A stretch of DNA of 64,000 nucleotides from the NCBI GenBank assembly GCA_014529385.2, contig CM043963.1, positions 104,264,912 through 104,328,911 of the forward strand, given 5' to 3'. The notes beneath the pieces were generated by a model. It worked only from the letters and a program-made list of their open reading frames with translations. It was not told where the DNA came from and searched no databases. The translations under genes and the position numbers were made by a program. This DNA is from Adiantum capillus-veneris. Taxonomy: Eukaryota; Streptophyta; Polypodiopsida; Polypodiales; Pteridaceae. This document shows, one piece after another, positions 47,801-58,523 of the stretch (position 1 is the stretch's first letter; each line of letters starts with the position of its first letter).

Positions 47801-48430
47801 TGTAGGAGAAACCAACCATTGCATCCACCTTGCAAGACGTGCTTAGAATGGCCAAGTGGTGGATCTGAATTGCAGCCACCTTCAAAACTTGGTTAGAATG
47901 GCCAAGTGGTGGATCTAAGGTCTACATATTGCACACACTTTGTTTAGAATAGGAAGTTGATATATGTAAGAGAAACCAACCATTGCATCCACCTTGCAAG
48001 ACGTGCTTCGAATGGCCAAGTGGTGGATTTGAATTGCAGCCACCTTTAAAACTTGGTTAGAATGGTCAGGTGGTGGATCTAAGGTGTGCATATTTCACAC
48101 ATTTTGTTTAAAATGGGAAGCTGGTGGATGTAAGAGAAACCAACCATTGCATCCACCTTGGAAGACCTAGCTAGAATGGCCAAGTTGTGGTGGATCTTGG
48201 ATGCACCAATTTTCCAAGAATTGACTAGAATGGCCAAATAGTGAATCTAGTATCTACCTATCCTACATACTTTATTTTAAGATTCAATGTGATGGATCTA
48301 AGATACAACAACAATTGTACCCACCTTTCAAAGACTTTCTTAGAATGGCCAAGTGGTGGATCTTTGAGGCACCCACCATTCAAGGATTGGTTGGAATGGC
48401 CAAGTGGTGGATCTAAGATGGATACAATAT
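44804..48430. repeat. Tandem repeat field 2 (GGCCAAGTGGTGGATCT core)
   Basis: Some 30 occurrences of TAGAATGGCCAAGTGGTGGATCT-like text sit in units of about 110 bp. The units also carry TGGATGCACCCACCT, CCATTGCATCCACCTTGCA and ACACACTTTGTTTAAAAT. Higher-order pattern: several successive units repeat as blocks (for example 45.6-46.3 and 46.7-47.1 kb). One plus frame repeatedly gives WLEWPSGGS, but stops occur in most units. Consistent with a decayed satellite or expanded minisatellite. Confidence 0.8.
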
Positions 48431-49900
48431 TGAAAATGTATTTCAAATGGTTTATTTTAAAGGATTCAAGATAACCTACCTTGAAAAAATTATTATAGAA
48501 AAGTTCAAAAGAGGAAGAAGAATACAACTCAAACCACAAAGGAATAGACAGCCCCCGAAAAGTGAAGAAAAAAGTACAAGAACGGTATCCTTGCATGGAA
48601 ACAACAATTACCTCGTCTCCACCACCAATGATTAAGAAGAATAAGAAATGGAGAGCAACATAGTGGCCTTGTATGATATACAAAATTATTAAAAGAACAC
48701 GAAGCCCATAATTCCAAAAGCTCCATAGGAGCTTTGAAACCATTTAAAATTTCTCATCCTCTCGAAATCCCACATTCTTTGAAATGTTGTTGAGGAAAAG
48801 AAATTGATCACCCTCTTTCACCATCGCATGCAAAGTGAGTAGATGGAAGTTAGAAACCTTATCTATCACCACCTCTCCATCTAGTACTCGATCTATGTCG
48901 TCTGTAGGCCTAGAGTCTAATAGGAGAACAAGTGCCACGCATTAAGGCCTCTTTATGATCACTTACCTCTTCCACCTCCCGGTCTCTCTTGTCAACAAGG
49001 ATTAGGGGGCTTCTTGCTTGCTTTTTTCTTTGTTCTTACCCCTCTCTATGTCCTCAAGCACCAACAAATCTAGGAACATGTCTCAATTAAGGGATTGGAT
49101 GCCTATACACCCCATGCCCAAGTCAATGATGTCATCCTCATTCTCTACCTTGTAGTCCCTTCTAGCAAACCCTTTGACAAATATTGATAGGCAATATTAA
49201 ATTTCTTGTTAGATCTGTTCATATGCTTTATATAATCAATCGAAAACAACATGGAGTGAGTCTATCAAAACAATTCTTCCATGTACTCTACGAACTCCTT
49301 GAATGCATCGGCGTGAAGGTTTTTTGTTGCCCCTATGTCAATTGTGCCTTGAAACACGAGAACTAGTGCATTGGCATGATCAATAAGGCCCACCTTTGCC
49401 ACCTCGTGAGGAGTGCCTCATGGGGTGTCACCATGAAGGCAGATGGGAGAAACTAGTGTAGGAAGAAGAAGAGCTAGAGTTTTATGAGACTCTAGAAATG
49501 AACTTTAAATATTCACAAGTGAATTTTAAAGTTGATACGTTGTCGAGGGATATGTGTTCGCTACGTGAGCCGGGAAAGCGCCGGGCCTCTAGCTGTGGGA
49601 GGTGTGAGAGACTAGATGCAAGACACAAAGCAAAAGACTCTGAAAACACCTTGAATGCTTAATAATTGACAAGCAAAATGTTCCAAGCTGCTAATGATTA
49701 GCCGAAGTGAAATTCAATTACAAATGTTTGCCGTTAACGGCACTGATGGTGATAGGAGAGTTTAACGCTCTCAAATTAGGTCATGACTGTAAATTTCTCA
49801 CTTATGCCTGCCATTAGAGTCATTTGAAGCTGATCAGGACGTACATACACGATGAAATTCCCTGTTTGATTCCCTTGTAATTCTCAATTATGGTAGAGGG
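48431..49900 (-). other. Flank of the satellite with short gag-like minus frames
   Basis: Minus-strand text at 48938-48744 (FHLLTLHAMVKEGDQFLFL) and 49300-49050 (KKFNIAYQYLSKGLLEG, then ENEDDIIDLGMGCIGIQSLN) looks coding but is broken. It could be a retroelement gag at the 3' side of the LTR-like repeat that follows (49.9-53.0 kb, minus). No recognised motif. Confidence 0.25.
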
Positions 49901-50447
49901 AGATTACCCTCTCTCCTGCTTTCTTACGCTTGATTTATGCTCGTCGAGAGAGAAACCTATTTACTCATGGATGAGAGAGACCCTCTTGCTTGTTTATGTA
50001 TGAGAGAGAGAGCCGCCTTCGTTCTCCTTTCTTGCTTATGTCTTCCTGCTTGTAAACTCCTTGCTCTCCCACTTCACCCTCTCCTTGGTTTGAGAACAAG
50101 AGTGTTCTCCTTCGAGCTTCTCAAAGGCCGGAAGAGAGAGAGAGAGTCGACTTCCGTGTCGTGTCTTTCCCAATACGAGCAAGAGAGAGAGCGGGAGAGA
50201 GAGAGCTTTTCTTTTGCTCCTAACCGAGGACGAGAAAGAGCGAGAGAAATCTTGAGAGAGCTTTGCTTTTTTTTTCTTACCCTTCTTCTCCTCTCTTTTC
50301 CTTGAGTGCCCTTCCGATCTTTCTTCGTTCCAACCTTTGCTTCCGGAGCCCTCTTCCTCCCTCTTCCTCCTTTCCTTCCAAGCTTTGGTTTGCTTGCAAT
50401 ATCCTTCATGCAAAAGGCGTTTTCTATTATTAGCATGCCCCCTCCCT

Positions 50448-50473
50448 TAGCAACGACGGTGCCGTCGTTGCTA
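50448..50473. repeat. Near-perfect palindrome TAGCAACGACGG...
   Basis: TAGCAACGACGG and CCGTCGTTGCTA are exact 12-bp reverse-complement arms around TG. A slightly decayed counterpart lies at 59776-59800 in copy 2 of the same repeat, upstream of a TATA-like TTTATATAAG. A regulatory or packaging role is possible but speculative. Confidence 0.7.
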
Positions 50474-50802
50474 GGGAGCATAAAATACTGCCCCTAGTGA
50501 TGTGGCACCCGGACTTTCGACCTCCTCCAAAATCGCCATGAGTGGCACCGAAAGGGAGCGCGCAGGCCTGGTGGGCAGTTTTCGTTTCATGAGGGAGCAC
50601 GTCCGAGCTTCTGAGTGCACGCTACGAGCAGATTTCCTCCTTCGCTGCCTGCACCATTCTTGCTCCTTTCTTTTCTTTTCCCATTGTCTCCTTATTAAAC
50701 CCCTATTAGGCCCTTATTGGGCGGGTGCCCTTTTCTTTTTTAATTGTATTGGCCTCCTTAGGCTTCCACAGGCTTTTAAAACACAAGCAAAGGTAATTGT
50801 AT

Positions 50803-51340
50803 CTAAGGAGAGTTCTCAAATTTCAGCGTATCAAAGCATTTCAATGCGGCTTCACCTTGGCCATCTCGAGCATACCCTTCAATAAGCACATTCCAAGTGA
50901 GTACATCCCGAACACGAAGCTTGTCAAGCACTTCTTGTGCTTTTCCAAGCACATTACATTTGGCATTCATTAGGCACTTTATTTGGCATGCGGCATCGAT
51001 CAAGGATTTGCTCCGTTTAAAAAAAAAAAGGCATCATATTTGGTACACATGCCGGCCAAGGCAATGCCAAGCACGACATCTCTCTCGAGCAGTCCTTGAC
51101 TACCAATATCTTCGTGATTTTTATTGTCCATACCAGCATCTCGAATAATGCCAAAATTACCCATCCCAGCCGTGCCGACATCTGACACCGGCTTCTGTCT
51201 GACAAGCTGTAAATCCCTTTAGACTTCTCAAACTGCATAAAATGCATACAAACCTTGCCGAGGTTGTAAAACTCCAGATGGCACTCCGATCGAGCGGACC
51301 CAATTGGTACGGAGACAGCCCCGATGAATCTTTAACAAGT
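50803..51340 (-). pseudogene. Pentatricopeptide-repeat (PPR) protein fragment inside the repeat
   Basis: PPR proteins bind organellar RNA. The minus strand reads FVCIL near 51270, then GLLERDVVLGIALAGMCTK, then AQEVLDKLRVRDVLTWNVLI and EGYARDGQGEAALKCF. These are consecutive motifs of a plant PLS-type PPR protein (compare the usual KDVVLG.ALVDMYAKCG and RDVVSWNALI). Frame breaks, a poly-A-like T run near 51020 and missing motifs show it is not functional. The same segment, worse decayed, is in copy 2. Confidence 0.7.
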
Positions 51341-51559
51341 AATATCTTGGCAACCGGAACTCCGATCACTGATCTGAAAAGACCAACACGCTCCGCAAAG
51401 TGAGCACTTCAAGCCCGTGCATTCATTTCTTTTCTATCACCTTAGCTGCAGTTGCCTAATCCGGTACGAATCTGCATTAACTCCAACTTCAAGCTGCATA
51501 ATTTCTTCACCGTAGCTCCAATCGACGAGCCATAAAGACAGGCCAGTAGAGCATTTTAA

Positions 51560-52892
51560 CACTAGGTTGGTAATGGGACACTTTTATGTCCTGGGACACT
51601 TTTATGTCCTGTGAAGTGACCATTTTCCTTGAATTATGTCAAGAGTTTCAAAATGGATTTGGAGGTGCTATCTGTCTAGAAAGTTGTCTCATGAGCTGAA
51701 AAAAACTTGACATTTTTTTGGAATATCAATTCCATCTTTAACCTTGTCCTTGCACAACATTTCACAACCTAAACTGTGTGAAAAAACGGGTCCTGTTTTT
51801 GGATTTTTTCAACTTTTTGCAACTATACCACTCTAGAATTCATGTTTGTGAGGTCAATAATGCTAGAGAACTATCTTTAGTAGTCCTCAACATGTCCTGA
51901 TGCTTCTAGGGAGAAATAAATGTTAAAGTTGTAAGTTATGACCAAATTACAAAAATTGTCAAATCCTGTTTTTTAGCCAATTTTAGCTCTTCTATGATTT
52001 TTTTGGTGGCTTTCATGATATCCAAATGCAGTTTTGATTCTCTATGTCACATATTGTAACTTAAAGCTAATATTCCTTGAGTTTTGGGGCACCTAATACC
52101 GTATTTTGCATAGTAGACAACGATGGTTGATTTTTTCAATTATAGAAGAAAACGAAACATTCTAGTATATCAAGTATAGATTTTTTAATATTGTTAGTTT
52201 CTTGTGACAACTACATGGATTTTGGAGGTAGTAACCATATCTAGTCATAAGGATCAAATTTGGCTAGATATTGAATAGCTTCTATGGGATTCTACAACTC
52301 ATAATGTTGAACCCAATTTTTTCATGTTTGCTGTATTTAGCACTTCATCTTTGTCCCCAAGATTCCCCTTGGTAAGAATTATTCTTTTGACATGCTCCAT
52401 GGCTCCTTATGAACGTAAAGGACAATACGGAACTAAGAAAACATGCATATATTATTTGTATTGAGTGTGGCTATAGAAACTTTGATGATAGGTTTGCAGA
52501 ATGGTAAGAGTTCAACTTTTTTGTACCTAATTCTTTTGGCAAAACAAAAAATAGTGAGTGAGAAGAAATCATATGTTCTGATCACCAACCCATTGAAGTT
52601 AACTAGGGAATTTATCTCAAGTCCTACAAAAATCTCTAATCTTATTTTTATGCAAAAGAACGTAAGAAATGACTGTTTTGATGAAAATGTACTGGTCCAT
52701 CAACTTTGGAGGCTTGGTGTGACCAAAAGATGAGAAATTTTACAAGTTTCTTATTTTTTCCATGTGTAGTAGGCCTTGAACTATAACCTCATGAAAGGAT
52801 TTTACAAAATGAGTGGATCTACTATGGTTTTGGAGGCTTTTTTCAAAACCATGAAAGGACACTTTTATGTCCTGTTAGGTTACCACCTAGTG
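51560..52892 (+). mobile_element. TTAA-flanked 1.3-kb element, copy B
   Basis: Nearly identical to copy A (40087-41426), including CACTAGGTTGGTAA at the left and TTACCACCTAGTG (one base lost) at the right. TTAA flanks it at 51556-51559 and 52893-52896. The homologous repeat at 58.6 kb, read in reverse, shows the uninterrupted site AGAGCACTTCAAGCACT, giving a second in-window empty site. The high A/B similarity implies recent movement. A 96-codon ORF (52443-52733) is shared with A. No transposase motif. Confidence 0.8.
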
Positions 52893-53040
52893 TTAAGCAC
52901 TACAGTTATAGATCAAAATATCCCATCTATGCTCACTTCAAGAATAGTCATTTCTGACATCGTTAAGGTATCAGTTGGCCTTTTAAAGTCATATCTGGCA
53001 TACATTAATCATTAAACTTGGCTGGTTAACAAGCCATGAT

Positions 53041-54019
53041 CACTGATCATTAATCAAGTAGGCTTTCAATAAGCTTTATCTACATCTTCTTGGCATATTT
53101 CTTAGCATGGGAGCGGAGCTGCCCGACAACGTTTCAACTCAAAAAATTATTGAACTACCAAAGCATCAAAAAATTAAATTAAAAACTAAAAGAACTTAAC
53201 TTAAACTTTACAATCAATAGTTATGCATAGAGATGGGACGTAAAACAAAATTTTAATTAAGAAAGAACCATGTGGTTGAGCTTGTACAATGATACATTGC
53301 ATGAATGAAATGTACTTACAGGTAAAACACTTCTTTTTTCTAGACCGTACAACTTTGCTATTCACACAAAAAGAATACTATTTAAACAATTTATGTCTAA
53401 GATTGAGGTACTCACAAAGATGGCCAAGATGCCAGTCATCATTGACATAGATATCAAGCAAAATATCATTGCAATGGAAAATTTGAAGGTCCACAGTATA
53501 TCGAACAACAACATCCAAGTCAAGTGCATCCCATAATATGATCGTTTTCTTCCATCTTCTGTATGGAAATATCATTGATCAAACTTGCTTTGCAATATGG
53601 TATATGCATACCAATTTTACTCCAATAATAGAGCCTCCTTGATTGGACACGCTGATGTGATTTTGACAACTCTAACACTTTAACCACATCATTATGAGCT
53701 CCCCATCAAATTTTCATCACATTTGGATATTATTTGACCTCCAACCCAAAAGGAAAAAATCTAGATCCACAAATCCATTTTATCGCTTTTGACATCCATT
53801 TTCAAGCTCAAATTCAAATCTGGGGTTATGGGCACCATGCACATGCTATACACATCTTACCCAATGACTTTCAAGCAGTTTTGCATAAACAGACATCATA
53901 CGTGTATGATGTCTATTCTCTGTGTGTGTGTTCATCTATGTGCACCTTTTGACTTTGAACACCTCAAGTACCTTAGTCAGCTCAAGCACCTCAAGCATAG
54001 ACCTACCTTGCCCAAAGGT
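53041..54019. other. Unassigned stretch
   Basis: No domain is recognised. GGGAGCGGAGCTGCCCGACAACG (53109-53131) resembles GGAAGCGGAGTTGTACGACAACG at the start of the Ty3 gag relic (24596-24618), so a small retroelement piece may be present. Chance ORFs elsewhere. Confidence 0.3.
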
Positions 54020-54290
54020 CCTAGGCCTAAGGACTTTTAGCACTAACCTTTGGAGGTATTTAATGAAGCTAACCCTAAGGTCTTTTAAGCTCCATTACCT
54101 GCTCATTGCACTTTGGTAGACCATCTCCCTTTTGGACCCTTAATGAGAGGTAGCCTTCTCTCCCTTTTGGTCTCGTGCTGAGATAGATCTAAAAGAACAT
54201 ATCTTTATTCTAATTCTTGTTCCCATTAATTTTCCCACATTAAAGGATCAATTCATTAGAAGAAAATCATTTGTGATAGTTCGATAAAAA
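54020..54290. repeat. Dispersed repeat, arm 1 of a distant inverted pair
   Basis: Matches, in reverse orientation, 56930-57150. Both contain TTAATGAAGCTAACCCTAAGG, TTTTAAGCTCCATTA, GTTGAGATAGATC-like and TTGTTCCCAT(T/A)(T/A)AT(T/A) blocks. The pair brackets the copia gag/LTR piece. Confidence 0.6.
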
Positions 54291-54299
54291 AATTTCTGA

Positions 54300-55178
54300 C
54301 AGATCATTAGCTTTACAATAATGGCAACGCATCTTCTTTTTTCCCTTTTTCACCAGAATTCCTAGACCAATTTCTTTGAACAAAAGAACTAGGAACATGT
54401 GATTTACCACTTGCAGAAGAACCATGAGAAGCGGCTACATTGTTGTTACCACCTTTTCTTTGATCTACAAATAAAGGCATGTTCAATTGCACGTTGTTTA
54501 GCCCTGTTTTTTTTGGAAAGTGACTCTTGTAGCAGCAATGTGCATAATGTATGAAACTTGGAAGCTTCTAGATTTCCTTGTGTCATAAGTCTCCAAGTAC
54601 TAGCAAAAGTCTAGTAAGGATCTGACAAAGCATCAAGAGTAGTCTGCATAAGGGACCTGTCAGAAATGACTTCCCCTCTAGAAATAAGTTTATCATTAAT
54701 ATCCTTGACACCAGCAAGGAAATTTTCCATCTCATCTTCCTCATGCATAATCTTCAACTCCAGCTCTTTCCGCAGCAATGCAATTTTAGTCTCATTGAAA
54801 CTTACGTAAAGACCAACCAAATATCCAAAGCCTGTTTTGCAGATTCTGTTGAACGAATATTAGGAGTAATAGTGCACTTCACAAAAAACACAATCAATGC
54901 ATGATCTTGCACATCTCTTAAATTCCAAGGAGCTTGCTCAACTGTAGGCAAAGAAGCTTTGGTAGAAGCAACCCTGTCACCAAAACTTTCAATATCCTCA
55001 ACATCGCCTACATCCTCAGAACCATGACGTACATCAATGCCCTACACAATATTCCAAACACCCTTTGACACAAGGACATGTTGCATCATGCCAAATCCCA
55101 CAAAAGGTAATTTTCTCCATCCAATCTATCCTCATCGACAAACATCTTGAACACATCTGTGTTGTTGTCAGCCATGGT
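54300..55178 (-). pseudogene. Ty1/copia Gag, nearly full length, decayed
   Basis: ATG at about 55178 gives MADNNTDVFKMFVDEDRLDG and ENYLLWD, the copia Gag start. After a frame change it reads MMQHVLVSKGVWNIV, then APWNLRDVQDHALIVFFVKC. The open frame 54820-54611 holds KIMHEEDEMENFLAGVKDIN and SLMQTTLDALSDPY. The end near 54330 has a half knuckle RCHYCK. A primer-binding site lies upstream at 55549-55538, so this is the first gene after the 5' LTR. Copia Gag forms the virus-like particle. One or two frameshifts and stops inactivate it. Confidence 0.75.
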
Positions 55179-55537
55179 GAATGCCTACACCTGATGTGAA
55201 AACTACCCGAAAAGAGAAGAAATGAAGTGAGACCAACATGTGCTATATAGCATAAACCCAGAAGACTATAAGGGACTTATGATGTAGAAAATGGCAATGA
55301 ATTTTCTTTTGCACAAAATGAAAAAATTGTATGTGGAGCACTACATGTAGTGGAAATGGAGGCTAAAATGAGCCCGGATCAAAAATCTGAGAAGACCTGT
55401 AGTGGAAATGAAGGTCAAAATGAGCTTTTCTCGAAGTATTTGTCGGTCTGTTGAGGCTCACCAAAGCTCACAAAAGTCAAAGAAAGTGAGCAAGCATGTT
55501 GGAGCTACTTGCGACTAAGCCTGGGAGGATGCATCTT

Positions 55538-55549
55538 GCTCTGATGCCA
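55538..55549 (-). promoter_or_regulatory. Copia primer-binding site and LTR end
   Basis: On the minus strand, TGGCATCAGAGC matches the initiator-tRNA PBS (TGGTATCAGAGC) with one change. It lies 2 bp after an LTR end reading CTAATTCCAACA (ending at 55552). The LTR extends to higher coordinates; its far border is not identified. Confidence 0.7.
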
Positions 55550-55552
55550 ATT

Positions 55553-55689
55553 GTTGGAATTAGGGTTGCAGGGAAACACACATAGCTTGAAGAAGATGAA
55601 GGAAGCTCAAGGCACACAATAGAGAGTGTATTAATTAATGTGCAATGGAAAGATTAGATAGCCCTAGAGTGATGGGTGTATATACAATG

Positions 55690-55720
<31 letters not shown>

Positions 55721-56929
55721 AACCTCCTAGTGAGGAAAAAATTGCCTCAATGGTCCTAAGTGTGTTCACACACATCACTACCACATGTATATGGTAACAA
55801 TGGAAACACTCACCCGATTAGTGAGCCAATAATGGCAACATGAATGGAGACTCTATGAGGTGAGCTTCTCGGCCTATGGAGAGCTAAGCCACAATGTCTG
55901 GCAATCTCCACATACACTTTTCTTCACCTCAAATCAACCTAATCACACACAATTTAACAATTACAAGTGCACACGCATAGATCTATTGAGCATACACACT
56001 CCAATCAAAACTCTAGCTAATCAAGCATCATTTAGCAATCACAAGAGAGTATGAGAGAGGCATAATGAAAGAGAACTAAGAATTGATTAGTGTTAATCGT
56101 CACATGAGCAAGGAGAAGCTCAAGGACTCCATATCCACACACCTCATGAGCCCTTACCAAAGAGTGGTCTCAACGAATGAGGCTGAGAACCCTAGTCCCA
56201 TTTACACACTACGTTATATACCTAGGGTAAAATTAAGCATTGTCCAGGCGCCCAAGGCCTTTAGGGATCCACAAATGACTGAATCTACAACCTAGGCACC
56301 CTAGCTGACCTATTTGTTATAGCTTGGAACTCCCATTGAGCATGTAACTCATTACAAATATTACAATGGCTTGAAATAAATTTGGAAATTACAATACATA
56401 ACCATTTTGGGAAAAATATGAAAATTGTGTAGCTCCAATATTTACTACTTCTTTGTATTTATCTTCGATGTGCATTCATAAGGCTTTGGCCTTTATCTGC
56501 TTCTGTTAACTGACGTCATTTTGGTTAATAGTATATCAAAGAACTCCATATTGCCCTTCTCTCTTTGTGTCATTAACTCTATCTCAATTGATGAATGTAG
56601 CATACATCTCGAAGTGTATAAGATGCACTACTAGGCAATGACAAACATACATCTCCTACTCTTGCAATTTCAAATGCCAAATCATCAGCCAAGTGCACAC
56701 GACCAAAGCTCCAACTAGAGAAAGTACTAACCACTCATGATGTGGTGTGACATGGAAAATTGTACCCTCATCTAACAACCAAGGAGAAGACGTGCCACCT
56801 CTCAAAGACATGTAAGCAAGAGGAATGATGTCACTGCTTCCATGCCAAGAAAGATACCAAAAAAATGCACGTTGAGCTTTTTGAAGCTTACATGCCATAA
56901 AATATCTAATATCTAACCAACCCAAATGA
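55553..56929 (-). mobile_element. Copia 5' LTR and flank, far border unknown
   Basis: By position the minus-strand LTR starts somewhere above 55552. The stretch contains a run of 27 G (55694-55720), a TGTATATACAATG element (about 55678-55690) and no ORF of interest. Short frames at 55860-56295 and 56925-56656 look like chance. Confidence 0.4.
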
Positions 56930-57150
56930 TTTTCTCATATCAAACTAATCATTTAATGTGGGATAATAAATGGGAACAAGGGTTAGAATATAGACATGTG
57001 CTTACGGATCTATCTCAACACGGGGCCAATGGTAAAGTGGCCCAAAATGAGAGATGGTCTGTCAAAGAGAAAGGTTAAATAATGGAGCTTAAAAGACCTT
57101 AGGGTTAGCTTCATTAAAGACCTCCAATAGTTAGTGTTAAAAGTCATTTG
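56930..57150. repeat. Dispersed repeat, arm 2 of a distant inverted pair
   Basis: Reverse-oriented counterpart of 54020-54290, with similarity over more than 200 bp. Confidence 0.6.
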
Positions 57151-57154
57151 ACCT

Positions 57155-57368
57155 TAAGCAAGCTAGGGCTGAGCTTGAGGTGGGAACCCGACCTAAACTT
57201 AAGCAATCTAGTGTTGTGCTTGAGGTGGGAACCTTAAGCAAGCTAGGGTTGTGCTTGAGGTGGGAACCCGACCTAAACTTAAGCAAGCTACAGATGTGTT
57301 TGAGGTCGGAACCCAACTTAAAATTAAGCAAGCTAGGGCTATGCTTGAGGTGGGAACTCCACCTAAGG
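57155..57368. repeat. 45-bp minisatellite, about five units
   Basis: Units begin TTAAGCAAGCTAGGG and continue (T/G)GCTTGAGGTGGGAACC and CGACCTAAAC. One unit is shortened. It gives leucine-rich chance frames on both strands. Confidence 0.85.
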
Positions 57369-58523
57369 TGCTTGTCATGCTTGATGACTAAGGTACTTTA
57401 GGTGCTTGTCACATTTAATGAGGAAGTTTCTTGAGAGGCTTCCTATGCATGGGGAAGTAAGATGCTTGAGTCAAAAAGAGGACCTACACACTTAATGAGG
57501 AAGTTGCTTGAGAAAATTCCTATGCATAAAAATCTCAAAGTTAGGGGAATTCTAAAAGAGCACATGGGACACATGTCAGACTAAGCTTAACCACATGGTG
57601 TTCTTGAATGCTATTGGTGGGCTAAAGAGGGGTCCAATGATATCTAGATATTTTCAAGCTCTCTCTCTAAGGGGTAAGGAGGACACTTGTCAAAAGACTA
57701 CCCATGTGCTTGAGTGCATGCTGCATTTGATTGGCTAGGGGGAGAGGGGTGCAATGAGCTTGCATCATGTAGAAATTTTTCCCAAAGCAAGGAAGGGGGG
57801 TGCTAAGGGGATATACTCCACACACACACTCATTTTCAAGGCCATTCTCACTTGGTGAAAGTTGAGGAACACCACCTCCTTCTCCAAGCTTGTGAGAGTG
57901 AAAGCCTACACCAACACTCTTGGCTATGGAATGCAAATCCAACCAAGAGTCATGCTTCAATGCTTAAGCTTGCCATCTTCTCCATCTTCATTACTATGCT
58001 ATTATGTATGCTAGCAAGAAGAGTAATGATAAGTGAGGAACTATTTCTTTCTCCTATGGAATGTTTCTTCTTCCTCTTCCCTATCCTCATTCCCCGCTAG
58101 CTCTCTCCACCTTTGAAGGTGTTTGAGGCCTTGGGACTGAGGCTTGGTATAGTTAATGCTTTCTTCAAGTTTATGTTATGCTTGTGATGCATGAAGCTTT
58201 CCATCTTCATTGCATCACCTAGGTTACAAGGAACACAAAGATTGTATTATACCAAGTCCCTCTTGATGGGAGAAACTATAATACAAATGCCTATTGGAGG
58301 AGGGACCGGCTCCATATGAATCCAGTCCTCAACTATTGTCATGTTCTCTAAACTCTCTCTCTTACAAAAGTATTTTTCATTGCAAGTTAACTAAGTACCA
58401 TGTTTATGTTGCTACCATCAATTAAGTTCAACCGCTATGCTCATAAAGAATCTCTCAAAAGTGCTTCACCTAATTTCCTAATTCCGCTACTCTCAAAGTT
58501 CATAGGCAATTTCCATTACATTA
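57369..58523. other. Gene-free stretch
   Basis: No recognisable domain. The plus frame at 57852-58100 is open but unsupported. GAACTCCACC... and GCTTGTCA(T/C) phrases repeat near 57370-57410. Confidence 0.3.

Larger units (their letters stand above)
49901..53040 (-). repeat. Dispersed PPR-carrying repeat, copy 1 (LTR-like), interrupted
   Basis: On the minus strand, 53040-52897 then 51555-50440 is homologous to 58524-59810 on the plus strand. The order is ATTAATGA(T/A)CAGTG start, GAAGTGAGCA(T/C)AGATGGG, CTTTTCAGATCAGTG, PPR fragments, CCGCCCAAT-type blocks, a 26-bp palindrome, then GA-rich text. The element at 51560-52892 is inserted in it. The Ser/Arg-rich ORFs at 49937-50481 come from the GA-rich part. 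The layout resembles a solo LTR with captured gene sequence, but its true borders are unresolved. Confidence 0.6.

Noticed and set aside
44804-48430. Protein-coding gene made of WLEWPSGGS repeats
   Set aside because: Stops and length changes occur in most units; no long ORF.
31417-48430. CRISPR array from regularly spaced repeats
   Set aside because: Eukaryotic context, diverged units, spacers themselves homologous, no cas genes.
50036-50481. Arg/Lys/Glu-rich ORFs
   Set aside because: Low-complexity GA-rich part of the LTR-like repeat; no homologous domain.
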